NCBI GenBank assembly: GCA_947172415.1
Contig: OX359192.1
Span: 7,672,901-7,736,900, forward strand
DNA length: 64,000 nucleotides
Origin: Chondrosia reniformis
Taxonomy: Eukaryota > Porifera > Demospongiae > Chondrillida > Chondrillidae
Direction: 5' to 3'
A program made the position numbers and the translations under genes. A model generated the notes under the pieces. It was not told the origin of the DNA and did not search any database. It was given only the letters and a program-made list of their open reading frames with translations. Shown here one piece after another: positions 1 to 10,667 of the stretch (positions are counted from its first letter, which is position 1; every line of letters starts with the position of its first letter).

Positions 1-60
1 TGGGTCACGACACTAGCTGGACACAGCTAACATGATTATACTAAGAAGATCACCTATCTA

Positions 61-404
61 GATTGGAAAGTTGATGAAAAGCTTAAGGGAAGGTTACAGA
101 ATGCCTCCTCCACCAGGTTGTCCTAGATCCATATATGAAATAATGATTAAATGTTGGTGAGTGTTACCAATATATCATAATAATTATGGTTCTGTGAAGA
201 CCTATAATTTACTTAATTAGGCATCCAAATCCAGAAATGAGACATACGTTTTCTGATATATTTGCTATCTTTGAGCTAAAAGGCTCAGATTTGCTGGACT
301 GGAAGGATACACAAGATGAGGTAGCACTCCAAGCAAGTATAATTGGAGCTGATTTGTCACATGGAACTCACTTATATCTTGATCTTCAAATGACATATAA
401 ATAG
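61..404 (+). CDS. Tyrosine kinase, 3' end only (partial gene)
   Basis: Two exons of a protein tyrosine kinase whose 5' part lies outside the window. The first visible exon, probably starting after an acceptor ending at 60, encodes the late C-lobe with the family signature [20 protein letters not shown] short GT-AG intron (about 155-221) then splits the tryptophan codon, exactly as in the three neighbouring kinase genes. The last exon encodes HPNPEMRHTFSDI and a tail ending in a TAG at 402-404. The shared intron position and motif make it a tandem relative of the downstream kinases. Whether it is a receptor or a cytoplasmic kinase cannot be told from this piece. Confidence 0.85.
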
Positions 405-719
405 TAAATATGAATAAATTGATTTTAAATGAATTTTGAAATGTCATACATTATCCATTATCTATGTTGCTGATGCTCAATAAATCATCTACCAATGGAA
501 TGTTCGTATGTTCGCAATAAGTACACTTTTTGTACATATATATACAAATTGAGAGTGATAGTCTATATACATAGTCACGTGCGCCTGTATACCCACTGCT
601 TGGAGGACCGTACATCCCTATATATGGGAGCTATAGTGATACTGTCTACAACCATACAACAACGTGTTGAAAGAAGCAGATTTCTGTGTAGAAAGAATTG
701 TATAGTCTAGCTCTCTATA
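405..719. other. Intergenic stretch / possible hidden 5' exon of the next kinase
   Basis: AT-rich spacer between two tyrosine kinase genes. It must hold the 3' UTR of the upstream gene and the promoter or 5' exons of the downstream one. An acceptor-like TAG lies just before the ATG at 720, so an upstream exon with a signal peptide is possible, but no convincing hydrophobic leader was found here. Confidence 0.4.
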
Positions 720-3522
720 ATGTCTACTTTAAGCGCTCCTTTGCCAGAAACGCCGATATGGGCAACGCCGCCGCGTAGCAGTCAATCACTCAAGTCAGCT
801 CTAGACTCATCTCTAGTTAGTCGTGTTAGCAGCAGTCAGTTAGCATCATTAGAGTCAGTACCTTCTCCCACCACTATTCAGTTTACTTCCGCTGGTCCAG
901 ATGCTTCTTCAACCTCAGGGTCGTTCCCCATCACCACTCCAACAACCGGTCTATCTTCTTTTCCAATCTACTCCAAGTCGATAGTTACTCGGACACCATC
1001 CAGTCCTGTCGACAGTGATACTAGCTCAGGCATCTATCATTCTAGCACTCCCTTTCCCGGTACTAGTGCACCACCTGGAGCAAGCGAACTCCTACCATGG
1101 GTTTACATTGTAATAGGTGTATCTGCATTTTTCGTTATAATATTACTAGCCTTGCTCTGTTGTATAGCATGCTCATTATGCATGAAATGGAGAAAGAAAC
1201 GTAGGCAGACAAGAAGTAAGTTGTGACAATGCATGTGATTGGATACTTGTATATTTTTATTATTGACTTTATAGCCTATCTGACAGAGGATGTTGGGACT
1301 TACGTGAATAACTCCTTATTAATGGAGACAGCTATGGAACACGAGCACATGGAACTGTCTAGAGTAAGATTTGTGTACATTCTCTCTTTACGTGCATGTA
1401 GTCTACGTATATCCTTTTGAAAATTGAAATTATCGATTGTATATAGAATTATAATACTTCCACTTTATCCTGTTGTAACATCATAATAGAATAAACTTGT
1501 AAAATGTTTGTACACAACTATTGGTTACAATTTCATCCTGCCATTATTTTTAAAGCAGCTAATCACTTTTCTTCTCTTCCTTCATTGTCACTTTTGATTT
1601 ACATGTGTTCTCTTTCATTTAAGTATGAACAAACTATAACTCATGACACCAGGATCCAGCCTAAAGACCCACCATTCCTTCTCCATGCTACCAAGCCATA
1701 CCAAGAGCTTATTCCTACAGATATGGATAAATCCTACGCTTCCCTTGTTAAAGATACTAGGAGGACAGATGACATGTCTTCCTGTAGCAAAAGCGGGGAA
1801 CTCCTCACTGCTCCTAATCCTAAGAAGAATGCAAGTCTGTCTACTTCTGAGTCTGATCCAGCTGCAGCTGTGGCAGCCATTTTGATGGCAGGTTCTGCTG
1901 TACGGCATACCCCCCATCTTCCAGTGCAAGAAAAAACTAAATATGATAAGCCTCCAAATGATGTGAATGCCCTATTTGCCCAATTTGAGAAGAAACGATA
2001 TACTTATATACCAAAGGAACTGGTAAAGTAAGTTGAATTAACAATACCATGACATCTAGATCTAGTTCAATGTGTCTTATTTGTCTAGAGCTCAAAAGGA
2101 GATAGGGCACGGTTTCTTTGGTGCAGTGTACAAAGGAATATGGGATTCCAAGAATGGAATAGTCAATGTAGCGATAAAGTCTATGAAGAAAGATGCACAG
2201 AAAGAGGAACAACTGAAATTCCTTCAAGAAGCAGCTATTATGGGGCAATTTAAGCACCCAAATATTGTTGGCCTTTATGGAGTAATACCATATTCTAGAA
2301 GTTCCAATTGTGTAAGTCCTGACCAAATATGCTTAAGCTTTAGTAGTAGTAAAGTATAAAGTATATTTTCTATTGTTTTTTTATTTAGGCCATTGTGTTG
2401 GAACTAATGACAAATGGTGATTTGAAGCACCATCTTAAACACATTAGACTTCTGTATGTCTCAACTATTAAATACACCTTGCTATATGAGTGCAAGTAAG
2501 ATTGCTAGTCCGTACTTTCCATTTGTAGTGTTAGCAAGAAGAATTCCTCTAAAGTTTGTTACAAACTGTTGGATTATGCTCGAGACATAGCCTCGGGAAT
2601 GAACTACCTTTCTTCAAAGTCTTTCATCCATAGAGATCTGGCTTGTAGGAATGTGTTACTGGATGGAAATTACACATGTAAAGTTAGTATTAACTTCTGT
2701 AATATGTCTCTGTTTACATTTTAATTTGAAACAATGTGACACTCTTCTTTATAGATTGGTGACTTTGGATTATCTAAGGATTTAAAAGACAGTGAATACT
2801 ATCGCAGTAAAGGTGGATTAATTTCCTGGAAGTGGACAGCCCCTGAGGTTGGTAAATCCATGTGCACCAATCCGTTGTTTCTTCCTATATGCTGTATTCT
2901 GTAGGTAGTATTCTCATGGTAATACTTAATTATAACAGGCCAATTTAAATGGTTTCATAATTTAGGCACTGAAATATGGGCATTTCTCAACAGCCAGTGA
3001 TGTATGGAGCTTTGGATGTATCCTCTTTGAAATTTGGTCACTGGGACAAACACCAATGAAAGCAAATGAGAGAGAACAAGTATGAATATTATTAAAGGGC
3101 CCATATCAGAATTGCAGATTGTATGAATCTTGGTTTGTAGATCATCCAAATGTTAACCAAAGCCTATAGATCTCCGCCCCCACCTGGATGTCCAAGAAAG
3201 ATTTACAAGATTATGATAGAGTGTTGGTATGTAGGTACTTTCCCTTCTACTCCTTTTCTTGATATCTTACATTCTAATATTTACTAGGCACCCTGATCAG
3301 AAAATGAGACCATCTTTCTTAGAACTCTATAAATATCTTCTAGATCGAGATGATTCACTCCTCCATTGGAGCAGTGATGATAACATTCCAGAGATGTTCA
3401 AGTATCTTGCCGGAGAAGAACTAGAGACCACTAGTGATTATGTTAGTGTGTATAGCGACCTTCAAAACAAGTATGCTAGACTTTTGGAGTGTTCTACAAA
3501 ATCTGATTTTTCTTACATTTAA
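720..3522 (+). CDS. Single-pass receptor-like tyrosine kinase with Ser/Thr/Pro-rich ectodomain
   Basis: A likely plasma-membrane tyrosine kinase in about ten exons. The first exon (720-about 1216) encodes roughly 125 residues of Ser/Thr/Pro-rich, probably O-glycosylated stalk, a transmembrane segment ([20 protein letters not shown]) and a Cys/basic stop-transfer run. Juxtamembrane exons at about 1273-1356 and 1623-2031 carry several tyrosines. The kinase domain starts at 2089: glycine loop [12 protein letters not shown] lysine, HRDLACRN catalytic loop, DFG, WTAPE and DVWSFG. All catalytic residues are present, so it should be active. The RN loop reads ACRN rather than AARN. The final exon ends with TAA at 3520-3522. 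No signal peptide follows ATG 720, so either an upstream exon is missing from this model or the protein inserts by its transmembrane anchor. I do not recognise an orthologue. Confidence 0.85.
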
Positions 3523-3812
3523 TGACAATTATTTAGCACAAATTGTATTATAGTAATTCCTTGCAATTAAAGAGATTTTGAAATGAAATCAACTATCTGA
3601 TCCATATCCATGTCCCTGATACATATCCACTAGTTATTGTGTCTACATACTCTACAATAACAGTTTATGGAGGATTCACCTGAACCTGCAAATGCCACAC
3701 ATTTAATCCCTAAATCAGCACTAACAGGAAGTGTTTACAAATATGGTGGGTATGAATATACAATTAAAACTCATATATATAGATCAACTTTCATAAAGTA
3801 ATTGCAGTTTGG

Positions 3813-6740
3813 TTAAATCTGGTACAAATTCTGTAAGTCCTTGTGGAACTGTTCTCCAATGAGTATTTCATCTCCAAGTGAACCACATTCTTTGTCATTT
3901 AACATGGTCTCCAGAAAGCCTTCTTCCTGAAAGTGCTCAAATATGTTCCTGAAGGTTGGTCTCTCTGCTGGCTTAGAGTGCCTGGTATAAAGGCATCAAC
4001 ATCAACAACAATTTACAACTGTATCATCTTTACTAAGACTCACCAACACTTCATCATAACCTGATAGATGGCCCTGGGACAACCTGGTGGAGGAGGAAGT
4101 CTTCTGCCGGAGGACAGTTTCTTTACAAGATCATGTGGATTTAGTCCTCTGTATGGCTTCTCTCCCAGTGACCATATCTCATATAGCATCACTCCATAAC
4201 TCCACACATCACTGGCTGAGCTGTATCTTCGAAACAAAAGACTCTATGTTGACAAAAGGATACAAAAATACACCTGACCACGTATAGATAGGTATGACAT
4301 ATTTACTCCTAGCGTACTTCAAGTGCTGTCCATGCTACAGGGATTTTCCCTCCTTTTGACTTGTAATACTCTTCTTCATCCAGGTCACGAGACAATCCAA
4401 AGTCTCCAATCTGTTTTAGGAATAGTACAACATGATGATATCTTCCACTTCTTACATCTGTGTTCTACCACTCACCTTACAAGTCTCTTCATCTGCCATC
4501 AAGATATTCCTAGCTGCCAAGTCCCTATGGATGAAACCTTTGTTGGAGAGATAATTCATTCCAGCTGCAACTTGATAGCTGTATTTATGAAAGTGTTCTT
4601 GAAGGCCTTGAGGTGGGGTTCTACGTACATGTGCCAGAGCATGAAAGAATTACAATGATATATATACAAAGTTCACAAACTCACATTTTGGATTTGAGAC
4701 TTTTTAAATATTTCAGTAGATCTCCCTTTGGTAGAAGCTCCATAATCATTTTTACCTTTAAGTTGTGAGAAAGAAAGATGAAGCATTCTCCAATTCACCA
4801 ATAATGATACAATGATTGCCTTACATTTCCTTCCTCATACACAATACCATACAAGTGAGTTACATAGATATGTTTAAACTGCTGCATTATAACTGCTTCT
4901 TGAAGAAATTTAACTCTATCTTCTTCCGAGGAAACTGACTGCATACACTTAATAGCAACAGAAAGATAATCATCATTTGATTGCTTCCATTCTCCAAGGA
5001 ACACAGATCCAAATTGACCCTTTCCTAGCAGCTTTCCTAAGCTAATAGATCAATGCAACACATGATACAACACGAGCAATGTAGTCTGCTATGGTTAGTT
5101 ACTTTTAGGTACCTAACATCATCCTTTTGGATTCTTGTGAATTTCTTCTTTAAGTAAGCATACAAATCCTTCTGAGACCTCGGTGGGGCTGCATAGTTAT
5201 CTTCCAACAAATTTGCATAATTGTTAGATTTCTATTTTATAGTAATTCATGGATGGAAAAGAGAGCTAGTTAATATATTAAATTACAATGTGCCTTACCT
5301 TTTCTGCCACAGCATACAAGTTTGATGGATCCTCATACGGGGTAGGACCATGAGATAAAGTCACAGAGTCACTGTGAAGACTATTATTTAAGTAGAGCAA
5401 TCCTTCGTTATTAGAGACTGCACTCAAGTTGGTAGCAACAGTAGGTGCTAAGGCATTGAAAGGTGAAGAAGTAGTTCCTGTTATACAGTTTGCTTGCTCT
5501 TCATATGGTTGACATTGATTTGTCTTTAGAAAGCAATCAAAACACATAAAAAGAAGGAATTATTAATAACTAGTACAATTTTAACCTGTCCTGGATTCAT
5601 TATGCACAATGGAGTACCATTCATCAGCTGATCTGTAAAAATAAAGGATTAAAAGGTTTATATTCGTGTACTTTTTGTCTGAATTCCTTACTAGTCGTAT
5701 GTTTCCTGACAGCATATTTCTTCTTTACCTTTCTTCTCCTCCAGACCAGTAAGGGTACAAATACAATTAACAGAACAACTGCTGCCAGGGCCACCAGAGG
5801 GACAGCAATAACAACTACTAAGATCACAATGGGCTCTTGTGGTGGAGAGGCTGAATGATCCACTGCGGTCGATAATGATGATAAAATGGATGCACTTGCT
5901 GAATATACCTCACTGGTGATGATAACAAGGGGCATGGTATGCTGGGATGTGCCAGGTAGGGAGGGGTCGGATGAGGGATTAGGTAAGGGGTCAGATGAGG
6001 GATTAGGTGAGGGGTCGGGAGAGGGATTAGATGAGGGTGACAGGGTGCCTCCACTTGTAATATCAACCTCCAGTGCTATTTGATCCGTACTAGTAAAAGG
6101 ACCAAGTGAGAATAGTTCCATATTAAATTGATTTACAGCCGCTTGATTCACTACATAGCTTGACTGAGATCCAATAAAGTAGACAATGGCTGTTTGACCA
6201 CTTGTAGTTACAACACCGAGTACATCATTGCTACTAACTGGCCATGATACAGGCAGCTCGACAAAGGAGTGACCAGAGAGGGAACCGCTTCCGTCAGTCA
6301 AGTTACCGTTGTTGATGCACTGGTTGATAAGAGCCAAGTTCTCTGGACTCCTATACAAGGTATTTCCACCTGATCCACAGGCATACTGGAAGAGTCGAAC
6401 TGTAAAACATACTCTATCTTGTGAGCTTACTAGTAAATTTCTCATTATTTTAATTCTTATGGCTGATGCCTGTCCATTGCAACCACTGAACAGTCCTCCA
6501 TGTAGATAGTACACACCTATCAGAGACTGGTAATACTGTCCGCTGCCGAACGATCCCGATGAACATGTCAAGCATTGGACCACTGAAGGAAAACTTATAA
6601 GTGAACGCTCAGACTATGGTTATATCTATATACACAAATTAATTTGTATTTTCTACCTTACCGAAGGGTAGTAAGCTGAAGAGAGCAACAATATTAATAC
6701 CGTGCATGTGGGCTAGTATCCCGGGGAGGTTCATTTTCAT
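3813..6740 (-). CDS. Receptor tyrosine kinase of a divergent pair (left member)
   Basis: A complete receptor tyrosine kinase. ATG 6740 opens a signal peptide exon ([20 protein letters not shown]..., donor at 6661). The next exon (6582 to about 5690) encodes a Cys-poor ectodomain of about 180 residues, a Pro/Ser/Asp/Asn repeat stalk, a transmembrane segment ([20 protein letters not shown]-like) and WRRRKVKKK. Short exons encode a juxtamembrane region with tyrosine motifs ([18 protein letters not shown]). The kinase has [28 protein letters not shown] and DVWSYG, and TAA at 3813-3815. Exon phases join without a stop. The ectodomain matches that of the next gene at about 97% of bases by eye, whereas the kinase domains are far less alike. 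The ligand is unknown and the ectodomain matches no named family I can recall. Confidence 0.88.
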
Positions 6741-7500
6741 TCTGTAATGATATTCATTGAGGGTGGGCAGATCGTGTATAAAAATACGGCGTTACCATAT
6801 TATGCATATTTTCAAAAGATGTTCTCGTTCTTCGTTTCCGTGTTAAGTTTGATATATTTTCTTGGTAAGTATAGAAATCCATATCAATGTCTATACCAGA
6901 AGGTCACCCAGGCTGTGATTCCATCTGCCAATAGGTTCGGGTCGAGCGCAATCATATCCTTGTCTTGCGGGGTCGTTCGGCAGCGGACAGTATTTCCAGT
7001 CTTCGACAGGTGTGTACTATCTACATGGAGGACTGTTCAGTGGTTGCAATGGACAGGCATCAACCATAAGAATTAAAATAATGAGAAATTTACTAGTAAA
7101 CTCACAAGATAGAGTATGTTTTACAGTTCGACTCTTCCAGTATGCCAGTGGATCAGGTGGAAATACCTTGTATAGGAGTCCAGAGAACTTGGCTCTTATC
7201 GACCAGTGCATAAACAACGGTAAATTGATTGATGGAAGCGGTTCCCTCTCTGGTCACTCCTTTGTCGAGCTGCCTGTATCATGGCCAGTTAGTAGCAATG
7301 ATGTACTCGGTGTTGTAACTACAAGTGGTCAAACAGCCATTGTCCACTTTATTGGATCTCAGTCAAGCTATGTAGCGAACCAAGCGGCTGTAAATCAATT
7401 TAATATGGAATTATTCTCACTTGGTCCTTTTACTAGTACGAATCAAATAGCACTGGAGGTTGATATTACAAGTGGAGGCACCCTGTCACCCTCATCTAAT
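5985..7500. repeat. Inverted duplication of the receptor ectodomain exon (arms about 5985-6520 and 7010-7500)
   Basis: The minus-strand ectodomain exon and the plus-strand ectodomain exon are near-identical inverted copies about 500 bp long. By eye they differ at only a few percent of bases, including few silent differences, from the VYYLHGG segment to the [12 protein letters not shown] stalk. The remaining roughly 490 bp between the arms holds the signal-peptide exons and the shared promoter, which are not similar. Confidence 0.85.
6741..6818. promoter_or_regulatory. 78-bp bidirectional start region of two receptor kinase genes
   Basis: The start codons at 6740 (minus) and 6819 (plus) are separated by only 78 bp, so both transcripts must start from this interval or overlap each other. 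No clear TATA box is evident. The interval sits inside the larger inverted duplication of the two ectodomain exons. Confidence 0.6.
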
Positions 7501-10378
7501 CCCTCATCCAACCCCTCACCTAATCCCTCATCCAACCCCTTGCCTAATCCACCACAGAATGCCACACCCAGTGCCACACCTGGCTCACCCTCTGTTCTCA
7601 GTACAGTAATACCGATAGTGGTAACCCTGTGTGTTATTGCAACCACTGCTGTGGTGGCTATAGTGATACTTGTTATTTGGTGGAGGAGAAAAGGATCACC
7701 TTTCAAACACATTTTTACCTCAAATGGTAAGTTGCAAAATGTTATAAGTTCACGTTTCAGTTAAAATAGAAATTCATGTTTTTTTCCAATATTAGTGAGG
7801 TATAACACATTTAATCTGACAATGTGTTGAATTCTCAAACCTTTGAGAAATGTTACCTCTCAACTCTCTTTTGTCAAAATATTCTAATAAGCCAATAATG
7901 GCACATGAATTCCCATGTTAGAGATTTCTTATCACAGGATGTAAACAGTACAAATGTACGTATATGTCAGATTCTTCCAATCTAATTAAGTTTCATCTCA
8001 TGACTACTTTCTTAATAACTCAATGTAACAAAGAAAAAGTCTTAGAGTGTTAATGTCTTTTGTGATATGTGCTTCATAGATTATCATGCTCTGTCAGTTT
8101 GCCTTTCTCTTCTCTGTATTCCTTCCATATTAGGTGTCAATGCTTATGTGAGTTCAGTTCCCCAAAATCATGCCAACCTTATAACCACAAAGGTATAGAA
8201 TATATACAATACATACTTCTATTATTAATGATCATGTGAAACTAAAACAATTGTTGTAATAGCATGAAGGGATGAAAAATTATATACTGAGTTAAAGCTA
8301 ATATTGATATATTATAACATAGTGTTTATTGTTTTAATATTTATTTGGTTTGACTATTAAATATTTATATCTGTCACTTTGTGTTGCTTGTTTTTGTATT
8401 GTCTAGAAATTGGATGTTTATTACAGCACTGTTGGTGCTGAGAACACTATTACAGGTGACCCAGTTAATAAGGCCATTGAACCCTTCCCCTATACCATCC
8501 CATCTGATCCTAAGGAATCCACTGTGAGCATGCACCTCACACATACTGTACAGCTCTCATGTGCAGTGTATACATACTATAGTAATACTTTGTAGATTTA
8601 TGAAGAAATTGGTTTCTTGAAGAGTGAGGAACTTTACAGTGAGCCTTATATTTCAGTAGAAGATACAGCAGATGATCACGAGGTATATGTAAACCTTATA
8701 CTGAAAGTGTGGGCAATACATAACAGTGATGATATCATTATCTAATCATGCTTCAATGCACATCCTAATCCAGCACCTGTTTCTATAGCCAGGAACCATA
8801 TGAAGCAGAGAACACCTTATACTCTGATTCCTGTTTGACTTCTGTTCTGGAGCTACACTTGTATGCTTTGTTAAGCAAATGTTGATATCTATACAATAGG
8901 ATCACTATGAAAGAGAGGAAGGCCCTGTAGACATTTATTGGACACCACCCACTAGAGAGAAAGAACTTTATGCTGTTTTCGAAGGGAAAAAAATTAGCAA
9001 AATACACAGAGAAGATATAAAGTAGAAATTATATAATATTGAGAGCATTCAGAGATTTGATGGGGAATTGATGTGATGATATTTTCCCTTACCTAGATTG
9101 CAGCAGAAGATTGGAGAAGGCCAGTTTGGTAAAGTGATGGTTGGAGTTTGGAGAAGAGATGATTCTGAAGTGCTGGTTGCTGTTAAAACTCTAAAAGCAG
9201 AAACATCAGATGAGAATTGTGTGAGGTTTTTACAAGAAGCAGCTATTATGGGACAGTTCTACCACAGCTCAATTGTTAAGATGCACGGCTTGGTCTTAGA
9301 AGGGCAACCAGTAAGTTTTATATACTGTCAGAGAGTACAGTAGTAGGGATGTGTGTGCAGAGTAAGTTATCGTACACTGCCCTGTGTCCTTAGTTACTCA
9401 TTGTATTGGAGATGATGGCCAATGGTGATTTATGTAGCTACCTCAAGGGGATCAAAGAAAGGTGAGTACCCCTAGCATTATGGAGGTATTATTGCTTGGG
9501 GATTCACTCTTATCCATGTTCTTCTAATAAAGATCTATTCACCAGGAGTCCCTGCAGACAAAGCTGCTACATTTTTCTCGACAGATATCAGCTGGAATGA
9601 ATTACCTCTCCAACAAGGGCTTTATTCACAGGGATCTTGCTGCTAGGAATGTCTTAATGCCGGATGAAGAGACTTGCAAAGTAAGTCACTAAAAATACTT
9701 TTTCTGAGGTTTACCAATTAATTTGATTACTGGTACTCATGTATGGCATTTCTCCGCTGTGGAGGTAACCTACAAATTATGTGTATATAGATTGGTGACT
9801 TTGGGATGTCCAGAGATCTAATTTCAGATGACTATTATGTGTCTCAAGGTGGAAAAGTACCTGTGCGATGGACAGCTTTGGAGGTACACATGTGTCAGGT
9901 TGTGTGTAGACTTAACTAGTGTCAACCTTTTTCTTACATTGTCACCCACTGCAATAGGCACTCATGTTTAACCACTTCAGTACAGCTAGTGATGTGTGGA
10001 GCTTTGGAGTCGTTCTGTATGAGTTGTGGTCTCTGGGAGCTACTCCTTATACCAGCTTGAAGCCTGTTGAAGTTGTGAGATCAGTCAAAAATGGAGAAAG
10101 ACTACCTCCTCCACCTGGATGTCCAAATTGGATCTATAGGCTTATGATAGAGTGCTGGTGAGTATGGCTGATAGTGAAATACATTGGTGGTATATAACAT
10201 ATTGTTTACTGTCTGTATCAGGCATCCTGTTGGAAGAAAGCGACCAAGATTTTCAACCATCCTTTTTCTGCTTCAGCAAGATAATGATATGGCTTCCTTT
10301 GGAAAGCTTGGTGATTCACTTGAATCTACTTGTGAACTATTTATTGACTTACAAACTGTGTATATGTGTAAAGCCTAA
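6819..10378 (+). CDS. Receptor tyrosine kinase of a divergent pair (right member)
   Basis: ATG 6819 begins a signal peptide (MFSFFVSVLSLIYFLG, exon to 6864). Exon 2 (6935-7726) encodes the ectodomain shared with the left gene, a Pro/Ser/Asn stalk, a transmembrane segment ending LVIWWRRK and basic residues. Juxtamembrane exons (about 8134-8191, 8407-8522, 8594-8681, 8900-9020) carry many tyrosine motifs (YYSTV, IYEEI, LYSEPY, VDIYW, LYAVF). The kinase begins near 9099: [35 protein letters not shown], with TAA at 10376-10378. An exon-like stretch at about 8792-8830 (EPYEAENTLYSDS) does not fit the phase of its neighbours and may be an alternative cassette or a relic. It should be an active receptor. 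The ligand is unknown. Confidence 0.87.
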
Positions 10379-10667
10379 TCATTGATTTCATATTCGTATG
10401 CACTGTATGCTACAATTTCCATGTACATGATTTAGGATTGAAACTCCAAGGAATGAACAGATATTAACTGTCAAAACTAAAAACATCCATTAAGTATATC
10501 CCAAGAAATTTGATTAATACAACTCCTCATACTGTAGCCTCGGTTGTTTAGCGTAGGATTACTCAGTTATATATAGTTGTAGTGAACTTTTTATTGAAAA
10601 TAGCTATTTGATACATTGGATGGTTAATACCTAAAAAGACATGTTTTACATGCTAAGAGAAATAGAC

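Noticed and set aside
10379-10667. Possible gene between the receptor kinase and SUN genes
   Set aside because: Only AT-rich 3' UTR-like sequence with no coding signal.
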